Below, piece by piece: positions 6,766 to 9,833 of a stretch of DNA of 9,833 bases. A model generated the notes under the pieces. It ran no database searches. It saw nothing but the letters and a program-made list of their open reading frames with translations, and was not told the origin of the DNA. Location of the stretch: NCBI GenBank assembly GCA_904501925.1, contig CAJGCO010000034.1:1-9833 (forward strand), written 5' to 3'. This DNA is from an uncultured Alphaproteobacteria bacterium (GTDB lineage Bacteria; Pseudomonadota; Alphaproteobacteria; RF32; CAG-239). The first letter of the stretch is position 1. Each line of letters starts with the position of its first letter. Position numbers and translations under genes: made by a program.

Positions 6766-6785
6766 AAACAATTAAATATTGTTTT
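6765..6785 (+). terminator. Weak AT-rich hairpin after the response regulator
   Basis: AAAACAAT (6765-6772) and ATTGTTTT (6778-6785) form an 8-bp stem with a 5-nt loop, starting on the last base of the stop codon. It has only one G-C pair, and the T-run ends at TTTT before ACTATT. It might attenuate transcription before the peptidase gene, or be a chance inverted repeat in AT-rich DNA. Confidence 0.3.
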
Positions 6786-6831
6786 ACTATTATAGTATAA
6801 ACTACAACCAAATTAACACCGGAGAAACTTT

Positions 6832-7530
6832 ATGACATACATATTAATCGGTTTTTTATTTGGTTTCACAATACCTTACCTAGCAAGAAGGTTTGCAAAA
6901 TTTATGCCTGCAACTCTTGCATATGCAATATATAGAATATTTCATATAAACAAAACAGTATCAAAGTCAAAAAAACAAGAAAATTCAAAATACAAAAAAT
7001 TAAGAAATAAATATTTTATGCGCTCTTTAGGATGGGCTATAATATGCTCGGCTGTTGTTTATACCATTTCGCTAGCCTCACCACAAGAAGCTCCTTGGTT
7101 TACTTTTTTCATAATTATTTTATTTATTTTAATGGAAATAGATAATAGAATTTTTTATCTTCCAGACATCTTAACTTCACCTCTTTTAATAGGTGGTTTT
7201 ACATATGCAGCTTTTTCAGGAAATTTATTAATAGAAGATGGTGTTCATGCAACAATAAATAGCTCTCTTGGTGCAATTTTTGGATACATTATACCAGTTG
7301 TTGCATCTCTTCTTTTAATAAAAAAAGATCCTAATAATTTTGGTGGAGGAGATATAAAAATATTATCAGCAATAGGAGCTTGGCTTGGTTTAACAAATAT
7401 TCCATTTGTAATATTGTTATCATGCCCAATATTTGCTATTTCATGTTTTATAAAAAAACAAAAATCAGGAGCATTTGGGCCATCTATTGTAATATCATCA
7501 CTTATTATATTATTTATACTTTTATATTAA
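6832..7530 (+). CDS. A24 family (type IV) prepilin peptidase-like membrane protein
   Basis: A 232-residue multi-pass inner-membrane protein. Both aspartates of the A24 aspartyl peptidase family are present: Asp104 in IDNRIFYLPD (103-112) and Asp174 in FGGGDIKILSAIGAWLG (170-186). These enzymes cut the leader of prepilins or pseudopilins at the cytoplasmic face. Hydrophobic segments lie near 2-16, 66-82, 90-102, 114-128, 144-163, 188-206 and 217-232. The first part has the overall layout of bifunctional PilD (one segment, a cytoplasmic loop, then the peptidase domain), but the loop (about 18-64) is Lys-rich, short and lacks the CxxC zinc motifs, so N-methylation is doubtful. Archaeal-type or Flp (CpaA) relatives are alternatives. 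GGAG (6821-6824) lies 7 nt before the ATG. No pilin or assembly ATPase gene is in view. Confidence 0.87.
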   Translation: MTYILIGFLFGFTIPYLARRFAKFMPATLAYAIYRIFHINKTVSKSKKQENSKYKKLRNKYFMRSLGWAIICSAVVYTISLASPQEAPWFTFFIIILFILMEIDNRIFYLPDILTSPLLIGGFTYAAFSGNLLIEDGVHATINSSLGAIFGYIIPVVASLLLIKKDPNNFGGGDIKILSAIGAWLGLTNIPFVILLSCPIFAISCFIKKQKSGAFGPSIVISSLIILFILLY

Positions 7531-7564
7531 AAAGGTGTTTTTTACTTTTATTACTATTATAAAA

Positions 7565-7590
7565 AAATAGAGCATAAATATGCTCTATTT
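7565..7590. terminator. Bidirectional intrinsic terminator between the A24 peptidase and DUF805 genes
   Basis: AAATAGAGCAT (7565-7575) and ATGCTCTATTT (7580-7590) form a perfect 11-bp stem with a 4-nt loop. On the minus strand the stem runs into seven Ts (complement of 7561-7567), a strong terminator for the DUF805 gene ending at 7609. On the plus strand the tail is ATTTAATTTATTTA-like and weaker, but still suitable for the peptidase gene ending at 7530. Confidence 0.88.
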
Positions 7591-7608
7591 AATTTATTTA
7601 TATAATAT

Positions 7609-8061
7609 TTATTTAATAGGTTTTCCAAATCTATTATCATCTATATCACCAGGAAGAGCTAATAAAAACATAACTATGAAAAAACCAATATGAAAAGGAT
7701 CGAACACTAAAATTAACCAAAAACCAGAAAAATCAATATCATGAATCCTCTTAATAGCTAAAACAACAAGAGGAATTAGTGTTACTAAAAAGAATGCTTT
7801 TAATAAAAAACCAAAAGGTGATAACAACAAACCAATTATTAAAGAAAAAAAGACAAACATCCAAAAAACTCTGCGAGATATTCTATCATTAAAACTAACA
7901 AAATCAATTTTGAAAGCATCTACAAAATATTTATTAAAAGCTCTTATACAATCATCTTTTTTAGAATTATTTATTTTTGGTAATTCATTTTTTAAATCAT
8001 CCAAAATATCATTTGCATATTTTTTCAAATTCTCAACATTTTTAAAATCATTTAATTCCAT
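7609..8061 (-). CDS. DUF805 family membrane protein
   Basis: A 150-residue inner-membrane protein of unknown function. The DUF805 core covers about 45-148: SFNDRISRRVFW (56-67, family form F.GRisRreFW), two hydrophobic segments (about 68-88 and 90-103), IKRIHDIDFSGFW (103-115, family form RRLHD.g.SGWW), a third segment (about 116-135), and the closing DNRFG (142-146). The first ~44 residues (NVENLKKYANDILDDLKNEL and onward) are charged and helical and are not part of the usual domain. The start ATG at 8059-8061 is fixed by GGGAGG 5 nt upstream. A longer frame to 8193 exists, but its first codons run through the ppdK terminator, so it is unlikely to be made. The gene ends at its own terminator. 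No clear promoter is seen. Confidence 0.85.
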   Translation of the reverse strand: MELNDFKNVENLKKYANDILDDLKNELPKINNSKKDDCIRAFNKYFVDAFKIDFVSFNDRISRRVFWMFVFFSLIIGLLLSPFGFLLKAFFLVTLIPLVVLAIKRIHDIDFSGFWLILVFDPFHIGFFIVMFLLALPGDIDDNRFGKPIK

Positions 8062-8066
8062 ATTAG

Positions 8067-8072
8067 CCTCCC
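8067..8072 (-). promoter_or_regulatory. Ribosome binding site that decides the DUF805 start
   Basis: Minus strand GGGAGG, 5 nt before the ATG at 8059-8061. It is the best ribosome site in reach of any in-frame start and argues against the 44-residue longer form starting at 8193. Confidence 0.8.
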
Positions 8073-8085
8073 AAATAAATATATA

Positions 8086-8110
8086 ATCATGATTAAATAA
8101 ATATTTAATC
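8086..8110. repeat. Overlapping palindromes upstream of the DUF805 gene
   Basis: AATCATGATT (8086-8095) is a perfect 10-bp palindrome. It overlaps GATTAAATA-AA-TATTTAATC (8091-8110), two 9-bp arms around AA. The GATT/AATC half-sites thus recur three times within 25 bp, 25-50 bp before the start codon. This is where a repressor or activator could bind, but in AT-rich DNA such symmetry can arise by chance. Confidence 0.4.
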
Positions 8111-8162
8111 AATTCAAACAAAATTAAAAGATATATACAAAAATCACTTTTCCCACAAAATA

Positions 8163-8190
8163 AAAGACCCCACAAATTAGTGAGGTCTTT
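8163..8190 (-). terminator. Intrinsic terminator of ppdK
   Basis: In minus-strand RNA, AAAGACCUCAC (8190-8180) pairs with GUGGGGUCUUU (8173-8163), 11 bp including one U-G wobble, around a 6-nt loop. UUUUAUUUU follows (the stem's last U residues onward). It lies 29 nt after the ppdK stop at 8219 and separates ppdK from the DUF805 gene. Confidence 0.88.
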
Positions 8191-8218
8191 CATTTTTTAT
8201 CTCTAAGCTAACTAAAAA

Positions 8219-9833
8219 TTAGCAAGCTTTTTGACAACAACAACCTTCTTTAGCTGCATCAACAGCTTTTGGTTGTCCTTTTTGTTTTACAGCAGCTTGA
8301 GCGGCAGCCAAACGTGCAACAGGTACACGGAATGGAGAACAAGATACATAATCTAATCCACAAGAATTGAAGAATTCAATTGATGCAGGATCACCACCAT
8401 GTTCACCACAAACACCTAAGTGAACATCTGGATTTGTCATACGACCTTGAACACAAGCGCGTTTAACTAATTTACCAACACCTTCAACATCGATAGATGC
8501 AAATGGATCAGCAACATAAACACCTTTAGCTCTGTATTCGTCTAAAATAGCACCAGTATCATCACGGCTCATACCTAAAGTTGTTTGAGTTAAGTCGTTT
8601 GTACCGAAACCGAAGAAACCAGCAGATTCTGCAATATATTCAGCTTGTAAAGCAGCTCTTGGTAACTCAATCATTGTACCAACAAGGTAATCAACTCTTT
8701 GTCCTTTTTCAGCAAATACTTTTTCAGCTGTTGTATCGATTACGTTTTTAACAATATCCAACTCTTTCTTAGAACCAATCAATGGTACTTCAATTTCTGG
8801 AATAACTTTAATTCCCTTAGAAGCACATTCAATAGCTGCTTCTAAAATTGCACGAGTTTGCATTTCTGCAATTTCTGGATATGTAACAGCCAAACGACAA
8901 CCACGGTGACCAAGCATTGGGTTTAATTCGTGTAATTGTTCTGCACGAGCTTTAACTTGAGCTAAAGTCATACCCATTTTATCTGCTAATTCTTGCATTT
9001 CTGCATCTGTATGAGGTAAGAATTCGTGCAAAGGTGGGTCTAACAAACGAACAGTAACTGGAAGACCATCCATAATTGTAAACAAGTCAACAAAGTCTTG
9101 TTTTTGGTATGGTAATAAGTTAGCTAAAGCATTACGACGACCTTCTTCTGTAGAAGATAAAATCATAGCACGCATATCAGCAATACGATTAGCATCAAAG
9201 AACATGTGTTCTGTACGAGCCAAACCAATACCTTCAGCACCAAAGTTACGAGCTGTTTGAGCATCTTTTGGAGTTTCTGCATTTGCACGAACATGCATAG
9301 TTTTAATTTCATCAACCCAAGACATTAATTTACCGAAGTTACCTGTCATTTCAACTTGAACTGTAGGAATTTTACCTTCAATAATTTGGCCTTTAGCACC
9401 ATCTAAAGATACCCAATCACCTTCGTTAATAACAACACCTGATTTTGTAGACATTGTTTTAGCTTTATAGTCAATTGTAATATCTGTAGAACCAGAAACA
9501 CAAGGAGTACCCATACCACGAGCAACCACAGCAGCGTGAGAAGTCATACCACCACGAGCTGTAATCACACCTTGAGAAGCGTGCATACCACCAATATCTT
9601 CTGGAGAAGTTTCGTTACGGATAAGAATAACTTTTTCACCTTTGTTAGCCCATTCTTCAGCATCATCAGCATTAAATACAGCACGACCAACAGCAGCACC
9701 TGGAGACGCTGGAAGACCAGTAGCAATAACTTTCTTTTCAGCTTTAGGATCTAGCATTGGGTGTAATAATTGGTCTAATTGATCTGCACCAACTCTCATA
9801 ATAGCTTCTTCTTTAGTCAACATACCTTCTTCG
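8219..9833 (-). CDS. ppdK: Pyruvate, phosphate dikinase, C-terminal part (N-terminus beyond the right edge)
   Basis: The frame is open to the window edge (EEG precedes the Met at 9823), so this is a 3'-terminal fragment of 537 codons; the N-terminal ATP-binding domain (about 350 residues) is missing only because of the window. PPDK interconverts ATP + phosphate + pyruvate and AMP + PPi + PEP. Counting from the Met at 9823, the phosphohistidine domain has GGMTSHAAVVARGMG (91-105) with His96. The PEP/pyruvate TIM barrel shows RLLDPPLHEFLPH (259-271), NPMLGHRGCR (301-310), GFGTNDLTQTTLGMSRDD (405-422) and GVCGEHGGDP (470-479) with Cys472. His96 to Cys472 is 376 residues, the same as His455 to Cys831 in the Clostridium symbiosum enzyme. 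The C-terminus runs about 19 residues past the usual end and finishes CCCQKAC. Codons are visibly richer in G/C than in neighbours (CGT for Arg, AAC for Asn), typical of high expression. Confidence 0.97.
   Translation of the reverse strand, partial: EEGMLTKEEAIMRVGADQLDQLLHPMLDPKAEKKVIATGLPASPGAAVGRAVFNADDAEEWANKGEKVILIRNETSPEDIGGMHASQGVITARGGMTSHAAVVARGMGTPCVSGSTDITIDYKAKTMSTKSGVVINEGDWVSLDGAKGQIIEGKIPTVQVEMTGNFGKLMSWVDEIKTMHVRANAETPKDAQTARNFGAEGIGLARTEHMFFDANRIADMRAMILSSTEEGRRNALANLLPYQKQDFVDLFTIMDGLPVTVRLLDPPLHEFLPHTDAEMQELADKMGMTLAQVKARAEQLHELNPMLGHRGCRLAVTYPEIAEMQTRAILEAAIECASKGIKVIPEIEVPLIGSKKELDIVKNVIDTTAEKVFAEKGQRVDYLVGTMIELPRAALQAEYIAESAGFFGFGTNDLTQTTLGMSRDDTGAILDEYRAKGVYVADPFASIDVEGVGKLVKRACVQGRMTNPDVHLGVCGEHGGDPASIEFFNSCGLDYVSCSPFRVPVARLAAAQAAVKQKGQPKAVDAAKEGCCCQKAC

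Noticed and set aside
9536..9754. Plus-strand open frame inside ppdK, and similar short frames opposite eno, mltA and the A24 peptidase gene
   Set aside because: Each lies wholly within a well-supported gene in another frame and lacks family motifs and ribosome sites.
1..9833. Mobile element, CRISPR array, toxin-antitoxin, phage-defence or biosynthetic cluster
   Set aside because: No transposase, integrase, direct-repeat array, paired small genes or defence domains are seen; the genes are mainly core functions.

Overview
The window comes from an AT-rich bacterial genome that uses the standard code (TGG for Trp, normal stops, mostly ATG starts with clear Shine-Dalgarno sites). The gene set points to Alphaproteobacteria. 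A Tim44-like protein (TimA), an MltA lipoprotein and an Smr protein run in one direction, divergent from secB, and a CarD/CdnL regulator follows. This is a familiar alphaproteobacterial neighbourhood. The strong AT bias together with PPDK suggests a host-associated or gut-type lineage, but that part is inference from general knowledge and no 16S is present.

Layout from left to right. Positions 1-149 hold the end of the smr operon and a good leftward promoter whose product lies outside the window. 150-2450 (minus) is a tightly overlapping operon timA-mltA-smr: inner-membrane Tim44-like protein, lytic transglycosylase lipoprotein, Smr-domain protein. 2451-2578 carries two back-to-back sigma70-type promoters. 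2579-3487 (plus) is secB with trmL starting on the very next base. 3601-4110 (plus) is carD, converging on eno (4173-5450, minus) with a perfect 12-bp bidirectional terminator between them. 5451-5580 is a second divergent promoter region. 5581-7530 (plus) is dCMP deaminase, an orphan NarL-type response regulator and a type-IV prepilin-like peptidase, possibly co-transcribed. 7531-7608 contains another bidirectional terminator. 7609-8061 (minus) is a DUF805 membrane protein, preceded by the ppdK terminator. 8219-9833 (minus) is the C-terminal part of pyruvate phosphate dikinase, whose N-terminus lies beyond the right edge.

How the genes relate: timA/mltA/secB serve the envelope and protein export; carD affects RNA polymerase; enolase makes PEP and PPDK interconverts PEP and pyruvate; dCMP deaminase feeds dUMP/dTMP synthesis; the response regulator and peptidase could belong to a pilus or pseudopilus programme, although no pilin gene is visible.

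This is mostly a core-genome region. I see no CRISPR array, insertion sequence, prophage, tRNA or rRNA, and no convincing new system. The points most worth a second look are the cysteine-rich C-terminal tail on PPDK, the A24 peptidase with a rewritten cysteine-free N-terminal region, the orphan regulator beside it, and the leftward promoter at the left edge.
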